The position numbers and the translations under genes are program-made. From NCBI RefSeq assembly GCF_041379945.2, contig NZ_JBFTXJ020000006.1:1-64000 (forward strand): DNA of 64,000 bases. Direction: 5' to 3'. The notes below the pieces were generated by a model. The model worked only from the letters and a program-made list of their open reading frames with translations, did not search any database and was not told the origin of the DNA. Source of the stretch: Aneurinibacillus sp. REN35. GTDB taxonomy: Bacteria; Bacillota; Bacilli; Aneurinibacillales; Aneurinibacillaceae. Within the stretch, counting starts at the first letter, position 1; every line of letters starts with the position of its first letter. Below, one piece after another: positions 48,140 through 57,995 of this stretch.

Positions 48140-49444
48140 ATGACGGAGACAAACGTCATTTCGAATAAGAAGATCATAACACCGCGCGGCCCGCTGCTGC
48201 AGAAGCCGGAAGTTCTCGCTCCTGCAGGGAATCTTGAGAAGCTAAAATTCGCCGTTCGTTACGGTGCGGATGCGGTGTATATCGGAGGACAAAGTTTGGG
48301 CCTGCGTGCCAATGCGGATAATTTTTCATTTGATGAGATGAAGGAAGCGACCGAATTTGCTCATGCGCATGGTTCCAAAGTATTTGTGGCCACGAACATT
48401 ATTGCCCATAATGAAGACTTGCACCAAGTGGATGACTTCATGCGCAATCTGTATCGCTCTGGAATCGATGCCATTATTGTTGCGGACCCGGCGCTTATCG
48501 AACGAACGAAGCAGGCGGCACCGGACTTAGAGCTGCATCTAAGCACCCAGGCTTCCACAACAAACTGGCAGACTGTTCAATTCTGGAAAGAAGAAGGGGT
48601 AAGCCGTGTTGTGCTTGCGCGTGAAGTATCCGTACGTGAGATACGTGAAATCAAAAAGCATGTAGATATTGAGATTGAAGCGTTTATCCACGGAGCGATG
48701 TGCATCTCATATTCTGGACGCTGTGTGCTATCCAATCACTTTACTGCTCGTGACTCCAACCGCGGCGGATGTTCGCAATCCTGTCGCTGGCAGTACGATA
48801 TGTTTGAAGAACTGCCGCAGAGCGAGGGATCGCTTGAGCAGATCGGCAAAAAATCACTCCCTATGTTCGGTGAGCAGGACCCGCAGTTTACGATGAGCTC
48901 CAAAGATATGTGCATGCTTGGCTTCCTACCGGATATGATTGAAGCAGGTGTGGACAGCTTCAAAATCGAAGGACGCATGAAAAGCATTCACTATGTTGCA
49001 ACAGTAACCAATCAGTACCGTCGTGCGATTGATGCTTATTTTGCGGACCCTGAGAATTATAAGCTGAATCCAGAATGGATGGAAGAAATCCGCAAAGCGT
49101 CTCACCGTTCATTGACGACTGGATTTTTCTACGGTGTACCGACAGAGCAGGATCAGCTATACGGTGAAAATGAAGATATGCCGGAATATAATTTTGCCGG
49201 TCTGGTACTTGATTATGATGAAGCGTCCCGCATTGCAACACTCCAGCAGCGCAATAAGTTTAGCATAGGTGATACGGTTGAATTCTTCGGCCCGACGATT
49301 TCACGTTTTGCACAGACCGTAACGGAGATGTGGAACGAAAAAGACGAACCGATTATGTCTGCACCGCATGCGATGCAGATTGTGAAAGTGCGCATGGATC
49401 ATCCGGTTGCAACTCATGATATGATGCGTAAGGAGAAAAAATAA
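48140..49444 (+). CDS. trhP2: tRNA hydroxylation protein TrhP2 (peptidase U32 family)
   Basis: A 434-residue U32 protein. PEVLAPAGNLEKLKFAVRYGADAVYIGG opens the barrel. The signature EAFIHGAMCISYSGRCVLSNHFTARDSNRGGCSQSCRWQYD carries the four conserved cysteines proposed to hold an Fe-S cluster, and SFKIEGRMKSIHYVATVTNQYRRAIDAY follows. A C-terminal beta domain lies about residues 350-430. It is paired with TrhP1 15 bases upstream; TrhP1 has only part of this Cys set. Confidence 0.9.
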   Translation: MTETNVISNKKIITPRGPLLQKPEVLAPAGNLEKLKFAVRYGADAVYIGGQSLGLRANADNFSFDEMKEATEFAHAHGSKVFVATNIIAHNEDLHQVDDFMRNLYRSGIDAIIVADPALIERTKQAAPDLELHLSTQASTTNWQTVQFWKEEGVSRVVLAREVSVREIREIKKHVDIEIEAFIHGAMCISYSGRCVLSNHFTARDSNRGGCSQSCRWQYDMFEELPQSEGSLEQIGKKSLPMFGEQDPQFTMSSKDMCMLGFLPDMIEAGVDSFKIEGRMKSIHYVATVTNQYRRAIDAYFADPENYKLNPEWMEEIRKASHRSLTTGFFYGVPTEQDQLYGENEDMPEYNFAGLVLDYDEASRIATLQQRNKFSIGDTVEFFGPTISRFAQTVTEMWNEKDEPIMSAPHAMQIVKVRMDHPVATHDMMRKEKK

Positions 49445-49447
49445 TCG

Positions 49448-50071
49448 ATGACAGCACCCATTATTATTGGCGTGGCAGGTGGTACCGGCTCGGGCAAGAC
49501 GACGGTAGCCCGTGAGATTTACCGCCAGTTTGAGAATATGAGCGTTGTCATGATAGAACAGGATGCTTATTACAAAGACCAATCCCATTTAACAATGGCA
49601 GAGAGGGTACAGACAAATTATGACCATCCGCTTGCGTTTGATAATGATCTTCTGATCGAACAGTTGGATAGTTTGCGTGCTCATAAAGCAGTCAAAAAGC
49701 CTGTGTATGATTATACATTGCATACTCGTTCAGCAGATACGGTATACGTCGAGCCTAAAGATGTCATCATTCTCGAAGGCATTCTCATTCTTGAAGATGC
49801 GAGGTTGCGTGACCGGATGGATATTAAAGTGTTCGTTGATACAGATGCTGATGTGCGGATCATCCGTCGGATGCTGCGCGACATCGCGGACCGCGGACGT
49901 ACGATTGAGTCGGTTGTCGAGCAGTATTTAACCGTTGTGCGGCCGATGCATATGCAGTTTATCGAGCCAACCAAGCGTTATGCTGATATTATTGTTCCGG
50001 AAGGCGGACAGAATCGCGTAGCGATAGATTTGCTTACTACGAAAATTAACACCGTTCTACAGTCGCTGTAA
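49448..50071 (+). CDS. udk: Uridine/cytidine kinase
   Basis: A 207-residue P-loop kinase. Walker A is [12 protein letters not shown] (about residues 12-23). [25 protein letters not shown] and [30 protein letters not shown] are uridine-kinase signatures. It phosphorylates uridine and cytidine in pyrimidine salvage. Start ATG at 49448, three bases after trhP2, so translation is coupled. B. subtilis has greA next; it is absent here. Confidence 0.96.
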   Translation: MTAPIIIGVAGGTGSGKTTVAREIYRQFENMSVVMIEQDAYYKDQSHLTMAERVQTNYDHPLAFDNDLLIEQLDSLRAHKAVKKPVYDYTLHTRSADTVYVEPKDVIILEGILILEDARLRDRMDIKVFVDTDADVRIIRRMLRDIADRGRTIESVVEQYLTVVRPMHMQFIEPTKRYADIIVPEGGQNRVAIDLLTTKINTVLQSL

Positions 50072-50075
50072 CTAC

Positions 50076-50112
50076 AAGCGCCAGTCTCTTTATTCGGGGC
50101 TGGCGCTTATAT
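50076..50112 (+). terminator. Hairpin after udk
   Basis: AAGCGCCAG (50076-50084) pairs with CTGGCGCTT (50100-50108). The T-run after it is broken, so termination may be incomplete. Confidence 0.65.
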
Positions 50113-50177
50113 GTTTATCCCCTTTTGTTCAAGGAAAGACTGAAAAAATAGTCGATTACTTGGAAGGGGCGTGCGTG

Positions 50178-52001
50178 ATGCCGCAAAATCGAAAGAAGCG
50201 CCGGATGTTTGTCGTTCTCTTGCTGTTCACGTTTTTGTATACAGGAATGATTACGCGTCTTGCCTGGATTCAGGTTATTGATACGCGTTCTTTTTCACCA
50301 CATAAAGTAGATCTAATCGAACGCTCTGTAGCACAGCGAAGGGAGAAGATTGTGCTTGATACCGGGCGTGGGATGATATATGACCGAAACGGTGTACCGC
50401 TAACCGGGGAGGAACAAACGGGCTTAGCGATTTTTCCTCTGGTTCGTTATTCGCTTGGTGATAACGAAAAAATAGGTAGACTAAGTGAGATACTGGGTAT
50501 TACAAAAGAGGAAACCCACCACTTGCTTGAAAATGCAAAACAAGCCGGGTTCTGGCGAGATAGGAACGGAGAAGTGGTCGCTCTGCATGAAGATCAGACG
50601 CGTCAGATTGAGGGGTTAAAAATTGCCGGCGTCGTTGCGCTCCCAGTAACCACACGTTACCCGAAGAGTGGGCTGGCTCGCCATATTGTAGGCTTTATTG
50701 GACAAAATGCAAAGCTGATCGAAGAGAAGTATCGGGATGATCTTGATGCCGGATTGCTTCGTTCCACAAGCAAGGTGGGCGTGCTGGGTCTTGAGCGGTC
50801 CTTTCAGCCATTTCTCTCCGGTGTAGGAGAAAAATCCGTGTCTTATTTCGTAGATGGCCGCGGAAATCCGCTGAATGGACTTGACGTACGGCTTCATGAA
50901 GCGGAAAATTCTTTTTATCCCCTTACGTTAATGACGACGATTGATGCCAGTATACAGGCACAAATAGAAGCGGCATTTGACGAACATGCTATAAAAAAAG
51001 GTGCAGCGGTTGTATTAGATGTCGCATCACGTGACGTGTTATCGATGGTATCGCGCCCTAATCTTGCACGAGAACACTCAGATGCTACTTCTACTAGCTG
51101 GAAGAATCGGGCGATTAAACAGGCAGTACCAGGTTCTATCTTTAAAATTGTAGTAGCAGCGGCAGCGCTTGAAGAGGGAGTGGTAAAGCCGGACGATCGT
51201 TTTACCTGCCAAGGAAAGCTGGGCAAATACGGCTTTTCCTGCTGGAAAGAAGGTGGACATGGGGAGGTTACGTTTGAGGAAGCATTCGCGGAGTCATGCA
51301 ATATTACCTTTGCTGAGGTAGCCAAAAAAGTCGGCGCGCAAAAGCTGCAGGAATATGCGGTACAAATGGGTTTAAATCAGCAAATCGGATGGGAGAAATA
51401 CCCTTTTTATAAGTTGGGTACTTTTAGACAATTGGATGGCGAAGAAAAAGGACGCGTGTTTGCTCATAATCTCCCGAAGAATGATGAAGGCATTTTGATT
51501 CAGACAGGTATTGGGCAGCGGGACGTGCAATTAACCCCGCTTCAAGCAGCGAATATGGCGGCAGTAATTGCAGGAGATGGCCGTAAACAAAAGGTACGTG
51601 CCGTCCAGTCTATTAATTATCAGAACGGAACGACGTTTTACCGCTTTGAAGACCGTCCGCTTGACGGTGCTGATATTTCGCCTGTAACAGCACAGATACT
51701 GCGTAGATTTATGGAAGATGTAGTGGAAGACGGTACAGCAATGATGTTAAAAGACCTGCCATGGAAGGCGGCAGGTAAAAGCGGGACTGCACAGACGGTT
51801 GTTGATGCAAAACCTCGGAACAATCAATGGTTTGTCGGTTATATTCCACGCGAGAAGCCGCGTTACGCGATTGCCGTGCTTATAGAGGATGCGCCGACGT
51901 CAGGGGTAAATCAAGCAACACAATTATTCGGAACCTTTGTTAGAAAGCTTGCTGAAGCGGAGAAAGCGAAGACTGCAGTCGATAAAAAAATTATCAAGTA
52001 A
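50178..52001 (+). CDS. pbpI: Class B penicillin-binding protein (PbpI-like transpeptidase)
   Basis: A 607-residue protein. One membrane anchor (about residues 8-26), a dimerisation domain with TGRGMIYDRNGVPL and RYPKSGLARHIVGFIG, then the transpeptidase domain with SIFK (catalytic Ser about 320), SCN and KSGTAQT motifs. It cross-links peptidoglycan. The neighbourhood (udk upstream) and length match PbpI of B. subtilis; SpoVD-like PASTA domains are missing. ATG at 50178 lies 8 bases from AAGGGG. Confidence 0.88.
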   Translation: MPQNRKKRRMFVVLLLFTFLYTGMITRLAWIQVIDTRSFSPHKVDLIERSVAQRREKIVLDTGRGMIYDRNGVPLTGEEQTGLAIFPLVRYSLGDNEKIGRLSEILGITKEETHHLLENAKQAGFWRDRNGEVVALHEDQTRQIEGLKIAGVVALPVTTRYPKSGLARHIVGFIGQNAKLIEEKYRDDLDAGLLRSTSKVGVLGLERSFQPFLSGVGEKSVSYFVDGRGNPLNGLDVRLHEAENSFYPLTLMTTIDASIQAQIEAAFDEHAIKKGAAVVLDVASRDVLSMVSRPNLAREHSDATSTSWKNRAIKQAVPGSIFKIVVAAAALEEGVVKPDDRFTCQGKLGKYGFSCWKEGGHGEVTFEEAFAESCNITFAEVAKKVGAQKLQEYAVQMGLNQQIGWEKYPFYKLGTFRQLDGEEKGRVFAHNLPKNDEGILIQTGIGQRDVQLTPLQAANMAAVIAGDGRKQKVRAVQSINYQNGTTFYRFEDRPLDGADISPVTAQILRRFMEDVVEDGTAMMLKDLPWKAAGKSGTAQTVVDAKPRNNQWFVGYIPREKPRYAIAVLIEDAPTSGVNQATQLFGTFVRKLAEAEKAKTAVDKKIIK

Positions 52002-52031
52002 GTTTATAGAGAGCAGATCATAAAGGGAGAG

Positions 52032-52733
52032 GTGAGGAGTATTTTATATCAGCTTTTTCATAGATTTCGACCATCTAGCAAAATTGGTACCATTCTTCTA
52101 GCCGGGTTTATTCTTTCATTATTGCTGCTGTTTGTTTCGGCAATGATTATTGATGAGGTTCTAGAGAAGGAAATTGATTGGTTTGACCGGGCCGCTTATG
52201 ATTTGTTTCATCGTCTTCATAGCGACTCGTTTACGGCAGATGTTATTTTCTTAACGGATATGGGTGCAGCTCCCGCGCTTATCGTTATTTTTGCTTTGGT
52301 TGCGGGCATCTTGATTTGGCACAGACAGCGTATTGAAGTGCTGATGTTAGCATTGGCGCTTGGTGGTGGAGGCTTGTTTAATTATGGTCTGAAAATGCTG
52401 TTCCGCCGCGACCGTCCGAGCTTTGAGCATTTAGTTACCGCAGAAGGCTATAGCTTTCCGAGCGGGCATGCGATGGTCTCCTTTATCTTTTATGGCATGC
52501 TTGCCTATTTAGCTTGGTATTATCTCAGAAAGCGCGGTATGTGGCGTTGGGTTGCGCCAATATGTCTTGTGGTCTTTGCCATTGCCATTGGTTGCAGTCG
52601 CATCTATCTTGGTGTGCACTATGCAAGTGATGTGATCGCAGGGTTTACGATTGGCGGTGTTTGGCTGACAGCTTGTATTATCGGTCTGCATCTGCTGCAT
52701 TGGTATTTTGGGAAGCAGAAGAAAGCGATATGA
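52032..52733 (+). CDS. PAP2-superfamily membrane phosphatase
   Basis: A 233-residue protein with about six membrane helices and the three acid-phosphatase motifs: KMLFRRDRP, PSGH (SFPSGHAMVSF) and SRIYLGVHYASD. Members dephosphorylate undecaprenyl pyrophosphate or phosphatidate; the substrate is not decided here. The presence next to a PBP gene fits a role in carrier-lipid recycling. GTG start at 52032 with AAAGGGAG just upstream; the spacing is short, so the start is less certain. Confidence 0.85.
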   Translation: MRSILYQLFHRFRPSSKIGTILLAGFILSLLLLFVSAMIIDEVLEKEIDWFDRAAYDLFHRLHSDSFTADVIFLTDMGAAPALIVIFALVAGILIWHRQRIEVLMLALALGGGGLFNYGLKMLFRRDRPSFEHLVTAEGYSFPSGHAMVSFIFYGMLAYLAWYYLRKRGMWRWVAPICLVVFAIAIGCSRIYLGVHYASDVIAGFTIGGVWLTACIIGLHLLHWYFGKQKKAI

Positions 52734-52793
52734 TGCTTACCCGGTATGTTTCGTGTGGAATTCACAAGTGATATGATTTTTCATTGTAGTTTT

Positions 52794-52802
52794 TGCTATA
52801 AT
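52794..52802 (+). promoter_or_regulatory. Extended -10 promoter of hemQ
   Basis: TGC-TATAAT (52794-52802) is a full extended -10. The -35 region is weak. It lies 58 bases upstream of hemQ. Confidence 0.5.
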
Positions 52803-52860
52803 GGTGGATGATAGCAGAATGAAGTACATATTTAATGCAACGATAAGGAGTTGACGAATT

Positions 52861-53604
52861 GTGAGTGAAGCAGTAAGCACACTCGAGGGCTGGTATGCCC
52901 TGCACGATTTCCGTTCTATCGACTGGACTGCATGGACAAGCGCACCGGAAGCGGAGCGCAAGCAAGCATTAGAAGAACTGCATGGATTTATGAATAAGTG
53001 GGCTGATGTAGAAGCAAATAAGCAGGGAAGCAGCACTGTCTTTACCGTTGTTGGACATAAAGCTGATATTGCCTTTATGCACCTGCGCCCGACGTTAGAA
53101 GAGCTTGAAGCGGTGGAAACTGAATTCAATAAGACATTGTTTGCGATGTATACACTGCAAGATTATTCGTATGTTTCTGTTGTGGAGCTGAGCAGCTACA
53201 TGTCACAGGCTGAGAATCCAGAAGAAGATCCAGCCATTCAGGCACGCTTAAAGCCGGCTCTGCCGAAGACAAAGCATGTATGCTTCTATCCGATGAATAA
53301 GAAGCGTGAAGGTAATGATAACTGGTACATGCTGTCGATGGAAGAGCGTCGCGGTATGATGCGCAGCCACGGAATGATTGGCCGCAGCTATGCAGGACGG
53401 GTGACACAGATTATCACAGGTTCTGTTGGCTTTGACGATTGGGAATGGGGCGTTACATTATTCGCTGATGATCCGGTTGTGTTCAAAAAGCTCGTATATG
53501 AGATGCGTTTTGATGAAGCGAGTGCACGCTTCGGTGAATTCGGTACATTTATTGTCGGCAATCGCTTGAGCGAAGAACGTATTGATCAGTATTTTGCCCT
53601 ATAG
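52861..53604 (+). CDS. hemQ: Coproheme decarboxylase HemQ
   Basis: A 247-residue protein of the chlorite dismutase fold. [48 protein letters not shown] contains the catalytic tyrosine (NWYML) and proximal histidine (MRSHG) of Firmicutes Hem[14 protein letters not shown] is also typical. HemQ finishes haem synthesis by the coproporphyrin-dependent pathway in Gram-positives. GTG start at 52861 after AAGGAG. hemZ is elsewhere in the window. Confidence 0.95.
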   Translation: MSEAVSTLEGWYALHDFRSIDWTAWTSAPEAERKQALEELHGFMNKWADVEANKQGSSTVFTVVGHKADIAFMHLRPTLEELEAVETEFNKTLFAMYTLQDYSYVSVVELSSYMSQAENPEEDPAIQARLKPALPKTKHVCFYPMNKKREGNDNWYMLSMEERRGMMRSHGMIGRSYAGRVTQIITGSVGFDDWEWGVTLFADDPVVFKKLVYEMRFDEASARFGEFGTFIVGNRLSEERIDQYFAL

Positions 53605-53624
53605 ATGTATAGTGGTTTGTATAG

Positions 53625-53657
53625 AAAAGAGGAGCCAGATCCGGCTCCTCTTTTTTG
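53625..53657. terminator. Bidirectional terminator between hemQ and namZ
   Basis: AAAAGAGGAGCC (53625-53636) pairs with GGCTCCTCTTTT (53643-53654), a 12-bp stem flanked by A and T runs on both sides of convergent genes. Confidence 0.9.
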
Positions 53658-53667
53658 TTGAGTACGT

Positions 53668-54852
53668 TTATTGGTAGATAAGGTATTGCTTTCGCTCTTG
53701 TTTAAATTTGGAAAGCTGCAAAGCATATTTGGCTTCGATTTGTTGTGGGCTGAGGCCTTGGGATAGATAAAGTCCGATTTTGTTCGTACCCATAATCTTA
53801 TCGAACATAACGATTGATTTACCGCTCTTCGGCACTTTGAACTTGTTCAGCGAACGGGCATAGGCTAGAGCATAGATGCCCGTTTTTGCAGGATTGAATG
53901 TACGGTAATTTGTAATTTTTAGCCGAACTCCGCCTGCAGATCCGCGCTTCTCGGGAAGGAAGGTAACGCCTGGCAGCTTTGCTTTATTTAGTAGAGCAGC
54001 GTATTTTTGTGAATTGATTCCTTTGCCACCGATCCACGTAAATGCATCAGCTTGGAAAATTCCGGTTCCTTCGCCAAGTCCGGTGGCATTATAGCCGAAT
54101 ACAGATTGAAGATTGGGCATAAGCGGAGAACTCTGCACCCAACGTAATCCGGTATCCTGATAAATCATGCTTCGCGTATAGCCTTCCATTGGAATCACAT
54201 GCAGCTTGGCACCGATAAGCCGGTTAAAGAATTGTGCCAACTCGCCTGCTGTCATGCCATGGGTCATCGGCAGGTTGTCTACCCCAACAAACGTTTTATA
54301 TTTGTCTTCAAGTACAGGCCCGTCCACAATAAGTCCGCCCAGTGGATTTGGTCGATCCAATACAATGATAGGTTTTTGATTTTGCTTAGCCGCTTTCATA
54401 GCGTAATTCAAGGTGGACATATACGTATAGGACCTGGCACCGATATCCTGCATGTCAAAGACCAGTACATCGATGTTTGCAAGCATGCTTGCAGAGGGCA
54501 TTCTAGTCTTGCCGTACAGGCTGTAAATCGGAATATGTAGGGTTGGGTGCATGCTTGACTCTACATACGCTCCAGCTTTAGCTTTGCCATCAATGCCATG
54601 CTCCGGGCTGTACAGCGCAGTCAATGAAGCATTCGGATATGTCGAGAGTACTGTGATGGTGCTGATACCTTTGCTGTTAACGCCGGTCTGATTCGTAATC
54701 AATCCCACTCGCTTGCCATCAAGTAATGAGGCGTATTTTTCGAGAAACACTTCGTTTCCTAAGCGGAATTCGCTCGCCTTTGCCTGATTAGGCAGAATAG
54801 AGGTGCCAATCGCCAGCAGAAAGGCGAATAAGAGCAGTGTGATTCTTTTCAT
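53668..54852 (-). CDS. namZ: Exo-beta-N-acetylmuramidase NamZ (DUF1343)
   Basis: A 394-residue secreted protein with a signal peptide (about 1-27, ending NQAKASEF). The DUF1343 core includes GKRVGLITNQTGVN, LYSPEHGIDGKAKAG, SLYGKTRMPS, VFDMQDIGARSYTYMSTL, VLDRPNPLGG and GLGEGTGIF. NamZ of B. subtilis releases terminal MurNAc from glycan ends in wall turnover. AAGGGAGAG lies before the ATG. A short open frame overlaps the start. Confidence 0.9.
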   Translation of the reverse strand: MKRITLLLFAFLLAIGTSILPNQAKASEFRLGNEVFLEKYASLLDGKRVGLITNQTGVNSKGISTITVLSTYPNASLTALYSPEHGIDGKAKAGAYVESSMHPTLHIPIYSLYGKTRMPSASMLANIDVLVFDMQDIGARSYTYMSTLNYAMKAAKQNQKPIIVLDRPNPLGGLIVDGPVLEDKYKTFVGVDNLPMTHGMTAGELAQFFNRLIGAKLHVIPMEGYTRSMIYQDTGLRWVQSSPLMPNLQSVFGYNATGLGEGTGIFQADAFTWIGGKGINSQKYAALLNKAKLPGVTFLPEKRGSAGGVRLKITNYRTFNPAKTGIYALAYARSLNKFKVPKSGKSIVMFDKIMGTNKIGLYLSQGLSPQQIEAKYALQLSKFKQERKQYLIYQ

Positions 54853-55081
54853 CTTCTTCTCTCCCTTGTTGCAGCAAACAAAACAGGTAGGCAGTTAGGG
54901 TTACATGTCTGTCTCGTTTCCTTACGATTTTCTTCTATATAAATGGACGCAGGAGTAGAGAGATAGTTTTGTATAAATACCTCTTTTTTTTCCATGTTTT
55001 TTCTCCGATATAATACAATATACATACGTACATAAGGCATCTTTTTATCATATAGAGGGTGAAAAGAAATAGGGGGAGAAC

Positions 55082-56614
55082 ATGAATAAGAAAAAAATGA
55101 TCGCAGGCTTCATGGTGGTGTCCCTAGGTTGTTCTATATTCGGGACCATTGCACCAAACACATTTTCTAAAGCGGTAGTTTATGCGGCTGCTATGGACGA
55201 GGTACATGATTTACGGTTTACCCGTTTAACGGATACGGCGGCGGAATTCCAATGGCGGGGTACAGCGGACACAGTACGTGTGGAGATTAAAAAGCGCAGC
55301 AATAATGAGATTATATACAACAAAGAAGTTACAAATCGTAACGTGTCTGTCTCTGGATTAAAATCTGATACAGAGTATGAGGTGTATTTTGGCGGGGAAT
55401 CAGTGGCTATATTCCGGACACGTGGAGATCGTTATAATGACTATCGATACAATCGCTATTACTATGACGATTATTATTATGATGATCGCTATTACTATGA
55501 GGATGGATATTATTACAATGGGCGCTGGTATTATTATGACGATAGAGATGATAATTACAGATACGTCCGCAATTTTACGATTGACGATAAAGATGATACA
55601 TCAGTCGAGATGTCCTGGAGCGGGACGTCTAGTAACGTATATGTAGAGGTAAAACCGAATAACAGCGGATACACAAAAGGCAAGTGGGCGAATCGAAGCG
55701 CTACCTTTACCGATCTTTCGACAGACACACAATACTCTGTCTATATTGACGGACGCTATATGACTGCATTTCGGACGGAAACGACAAGCAAAGCGTCCGA
55801 TGTTTCCATTAATAAAAACACGGCAAACCGCTCTGTAGAAGTTACATGGAAAGGAACAAGCGGTTCGGTTAAAGCGGTAATCAAGCGTGGGGATAGCCAG
55901 GTAGAAGAGAAGTGGACAAGTGAGAAAAGAGTGAGCTTTTATAACTTGGATTACAATCGGACGTACTCCTTATATATCGACAATAAATATATTCAAACGT
56001 TCTCACTAACGCATTCTGATACGCCATCTTCAGTCTGGCTGCCGACTGTATATCCACCGGCTCCTTCCTACAATCCAAGTATAGCGGCGTCATTTTCCGA
56101 TGTGCAGGGACACTGGGCGCAATCTGCAATTGAACGACTTGCTTCCTATGGTGTTGTGCAGGGGTTTAGCGATGGTACGTTTCTTCCTAGAAAACAGGTG
56201 AGTAGAGAAGAATTTACAGTAATGCTCGTCTCCGCTCTTAAAATTCCTGTTGATACTGGAACTACGGGCTTTAGAGATATAGCGGCGACGCATTGGTCCG
56301 CTCCGTATATTGCTGCTGCCGTACAGAACCGGATTGTTTATCCTAATGAGTATTATGGGCAGCGTTTTATCGGACAGCAAGCCATTACGAGGGAGGATGC
56401 TGCCATTATGGTTGCACGTGCCTTAAAGCTTACGCCTGATAAGGAAGGTCTATTTTTCAGTGATACTGATTCCATTAAAAATCCGGGATTAGTAGGCGCT
56501 GTAGTGAAAGAAGGAATCATGTCAGGACTCCCAAATGGCCGCTTTGATCCGAAGGGAAGTCTTACTCGTGCTGCGGCTGCTGTCATGCTCAATGAATTTT
56601 ATCACCCATATTAA
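55082..56614 (+). CDS. SLH-domain surface protein with Tyr/Asp-rich linker
   Basis: A 510-residue secreted protein; the signal peptide ends about residue 37 (VYAAA). Three fibronectin-III-like repeats of about 75 residues each lie at about 40-113, 163-232 and 238-310, with conserved W, GT..V.VE and Y.VY.(D/G)G elements. Between the first and second is a linker, residues 117-161, with 20 Tyr and 10 Asp in 45 residues. A Pro-rich hinge (about 318-332) leads to three SLH modules (about 336-510), which bind pyruvylated secondary cell-wall polymer. GGGGGAG precedes the ATG. The role beyond surface display is unknown. Confidence 0.88.
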   Translation: MNKKKMIAGFMVVSLGCSIFGTIAPNTFSKAVVYAAAMDEVHDLRFTRLTDTAAEFQWRGTADTVRVEIKKRSNNEIIYNKEVTNRNVSVSGLKSDTEYEVYFGGESVAIFRTRGDRYNDYRYNRYYYDDYYYDDRYYYEDGYYYNGRWYYYDDRDDNYRYVRNFTIDDKDDTSVEMSWSGTSSNVYVEVKPNNSGYTKGKWANRSATFTDLSTDTQYSVYIDGRYMTAFRTETTSKASDVSINKNTANRSVEVTWKGTSGSVKAVIKRGDSQVEEKWTSEKRVSFYNLDYNRTYSLYIDNKYIQTFSLTHSDTPSSVWLPTVYPPAPSYNPSIAASFSDVQGHWAQSAIERLASYGVVQGFSDGTFLPRKQVSREEFTVMLVSALKIPVDTGTTGFRDIAATHWSAPYIAAAVQNRIVYPNEYYGQRFIGQQAITREDAAIMVARALKLTPDKEGLFFSDTDSIKNPGLVGAVVKEGIMSGLPNGRFDPKGSLTRAAAAVMLNEFYHPY

Positions 56615-56621
56615 TGTAGAG

Positions 56622-56646
56622 AAGCTGGGAAATCCCAGCTTTTTTG
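56622..56646 (+). terminator. Terminator after the SLH gene
   Basis: AAGCTGGGA (56622-56630) pairs with TCCCAGCTT (56633-56641), followed by T residues. Confidence 0.8.
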
Positions 56647-56802
56647 CGTAAATGGTTGAGTTTTTGGTATATACTTAGGTAGAAAAAGAAACTTTTTTTA
56701 CATGGCTTCGTTTATAATAACAAAGCTAAAATAGGATATTTGGTTCACATCTCATACAGCAGCGCAACAGTTATTTGTACTTTTATATAGGAGGCGACAT
56801 GT

Positions 56803-57945
56803 ATGGATACCTCATCGAACAATCGCTTGACTTCAGACCCGCTTTCATTGACTGAGACGCCGGTGCAGAAGCTAGAGAGCACAGATATTACGAAGCTGCC
56901 GGAAGAAGATCAGAAGAGGATTCAAGAGATCGCTAAACAGATCGAAGTAAAAGACAGCGGATCGATTCTCCAATATGGTGTAGGGTTGCAGGGAGAGATT
57001 TCCCGCTTTTCTGATACGGTGCTTGATCACGTACGTGCCAAGGATAGCGGTGAAGTCGGACAGGCTTTGACTGAATTGATGCTTAAGGTAAAAGAAGTGG
57101 ACACGGATACGCTCTCAGGCAAGAAAGGAAGCTTCCTATCCAAGGTTCCTGTGCTCGGTTCTTTTATGAAGTCGGGTAAAAAATTCTTGGCGCAATATGA
57201 AAAAATGGGTACACAAATCGAGTCCATTACACGGCAATTGGATAAGGCGAATATTCAACTGCTGAAGGATGTTTCTCTATTGGACACGTTATATGAGAAA
57301 AATCGGGAATTCGTGCATCAGCTTGACTTATATATTGCGGCAGGACAGATGAAGCTTGCGGAACTGGAAAGAGAGGTGCTGCCCAAGCTACAGCGAAAGG
57401 CGGAGATGTCGCAGGACCCTGCGGATGTACAGGAACTCAATGATATGGGGCAGCTTATTAATCGCCTGGAGAAAAAGATCCATGATCTGGTACTGACCCG
57501 TACGGTAACGATACAATCGGCTCCGCAAATCCGGCTTGTACAGAACAACAATCAGGTGCTTGTCGAGAAAATCCAGTCGTCCATCCTTACGACGGTCCCG
57601 CTTTGGAAAAACCAATTAGTCATCGCGATTAGCTTGCACCGTCAGAAGCAGGCACTAGAAGTACAGAAGCGTGTGGCGGATACGACGAATGAACTGCTGC
57701 TGAAGAATTCGGAGCTGCTTAAGACGAACTCCATTGGTATCGCTAAAGAGAATGAGCGGGGGATTGTAGATGTAGGTACGTTGAAGAAGACGCAAGCGAA
57801 CCTGGTGGAGACACTTGAAGAGACGCTCGCCATTCAGCAGCAGGGACGTGAGAAGCGTCGGCTTGCTGAAACTGAGATTGATAAGATGCAGCAAGAGCTT
57901 AAGGATAAGCTCACTGCACTTGCCATGCAGCGTCAAAGCCGTTAG
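56803..57945 (+). CDS. TelA/toxic-anion-resistance family protein
   Basis: A 380-residue, mostly alpha-helical cytoplasmic protein. It contains FLSKVPVLGSFMKSGKKFLAQYEKMGTQIESITRQLDKANIQLLKDVSLLDTLYEKN and LIAISLHRQKQALEVQKRVADTTNELLLKNSELLK-type segments that define the TelA (PF05816) family, with extended coiled coil at both ends. Relatives are linked to tellurite/envelope-stress tolerance, often beside TerD genes; none is present here. AGGAGGCGACAT precedes the ATG. Confidence 0.9.
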   Translation: MDTSSNNRLTSDPLSLTETPVQKLESTDITKLPEEDQKRIQEIAKQIEVKDSGSILQYGVGLQGEISRFSDTVLDHVRAKDSGEVGQALTELMLKVKEVDTDTLSGKKGSFLSKVPVLGSFMKSGKKFLAQYEKMGTQIESITRQLDKANIQLLKDVSLLDTLYEKNREFVHQLDLYIAAGQMKLAELEREVLPKLQRKAEMSQDPADVQELNDMGQLINRLEKKIHDLVLTRTVTIQSAPQIRLVQNNNQVLVEKIQSSILTTVPLWKNQLVIAISLHRQKQALEVQKRVADTTNELLLKNSELLKTNSIGIAKENERGIVDVGTLKKTQANLVETLEETLAIQQQGREKRRLAETEIDKMQQELKDKLTALAMQRQSR

Positions 57946-57995
57946 AAGTGAGAGCGCAGAGCAACCTGCGCTCTTTTTGTATGAACATGCTTGAT

